Shown here piece by piece: positions 63,910-64,000 of a stretch of 64,000 bases of DNA (position 1 is the stretch's first letter; each line of letters opens with the position of its first letter). This DNA is from Manis javanica. Lineage: Eukaryota > Chordata > Mammalia > Pholidota > Manidae. The notes under the pieces are model-generated. The model searched no databases, was not told where the DNA came from, and saw only the letters and a program-made list of their open reading frames with translations. The DNA lies in assembly GCF_040802235.1 (NCBI RefSeq), contig NC_133157.1, positions 23,019,501 to 23,083,500 of the forward strand, written 5' to 3'. The position numbers and the translations under genes are program-made.

Positions 63910-64000
63910 GTTGCTTTAGTTTGGGCTGCTATGACAAAATACCACAGAACAGGTGAATTGGAAATGACAGAAATGTGTTTCTTAGGATTCCAGAGGCTGG
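63910..64000 (-). repeat. MaLR (MLT1/MST-type) LTR, antisense, cut by the window end
   Basis: ggttgctttagtttgggctg, ctatgacaaaataccacaga and ggattccagaggctgg match the antisense terminus of MaLR-type LTRs. Confidence 0.55.

Overview
This window is nuclear DNA from a placental mammal. It holds all of the coding exons of ELP1 (IKBKAP) on the + strand, followed by the two intronless testis actin-like genes ACTL7A (- strand) and ACTL7B (+ strand). The rest is introns and intergenic DNA filled with mammalian repeats (L1, L2, MIR, MER5/MER2-type DNA transposons, MaLR LTRs). Gene order and orientation match the human 9q31 locus read in reverse. I see no Alu, B1/B2, carnivore tRNA-Lys SINE, bovine or horse SINE in 64 kb. 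Together with the type of young L1, that leans towards a lineage poor in young SINEs such as pangolins, but this is an inference only.

Layout. 1-1323: non-coding DNA upstream of the first coding exon. 1337-42137: ELP1 coding sequence in 36 exons (human exons 2-37). Joining them gives 3999 nt, 1332 codons plus stop, the same length as human ELP1, with GT-AG introns throughout and no break. 42138-44051: ELP1 3' UTR and flank. 44052-51969: a 7.9-kb antisense L1 insertion bounded by a 15-bp target-site duplication. 51970-55275: intergenic. 55276-56595: ACTL7A. 56596-61818: intergenic, mostly old repeats. 61819-63066: ACTL7B. 63067-64000: intergenic, ending inside an old LTR.

Gene roles. ELP1 is the scaffold of the Elongator complex, which modifies wobble uridines of tRNAs in the cytoplasm; loss of exon 20 in human ELP1 causes familial dysautonomia. 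ACTL7A and ACTL7B are actin-related proteins of spermatids (acrosome and sperm head/tail shaping). They are retrogene-like sisters arranged head to head and have no known functional link to ELP1.

The most unusual structure is the L1. Between its ORF2 and its 3' end it carries a separate unit on the same strand: a degenerate retroviral envelope (transmembrane subunit) reading frame, an LTR-like segment, its own AATAAA and a poly(A) tract. A further L1-type tail with another AATAAA and poly(A) follows. All of it lies inside one target-site duplication, so it looks like a composite retrotransposon or a large 3' transduction. Two other local rearrangements stand out: an 85-bp templated copy inside an intronic L1, and a diverged ~150-bp direct repeat on both sides of the big L1.
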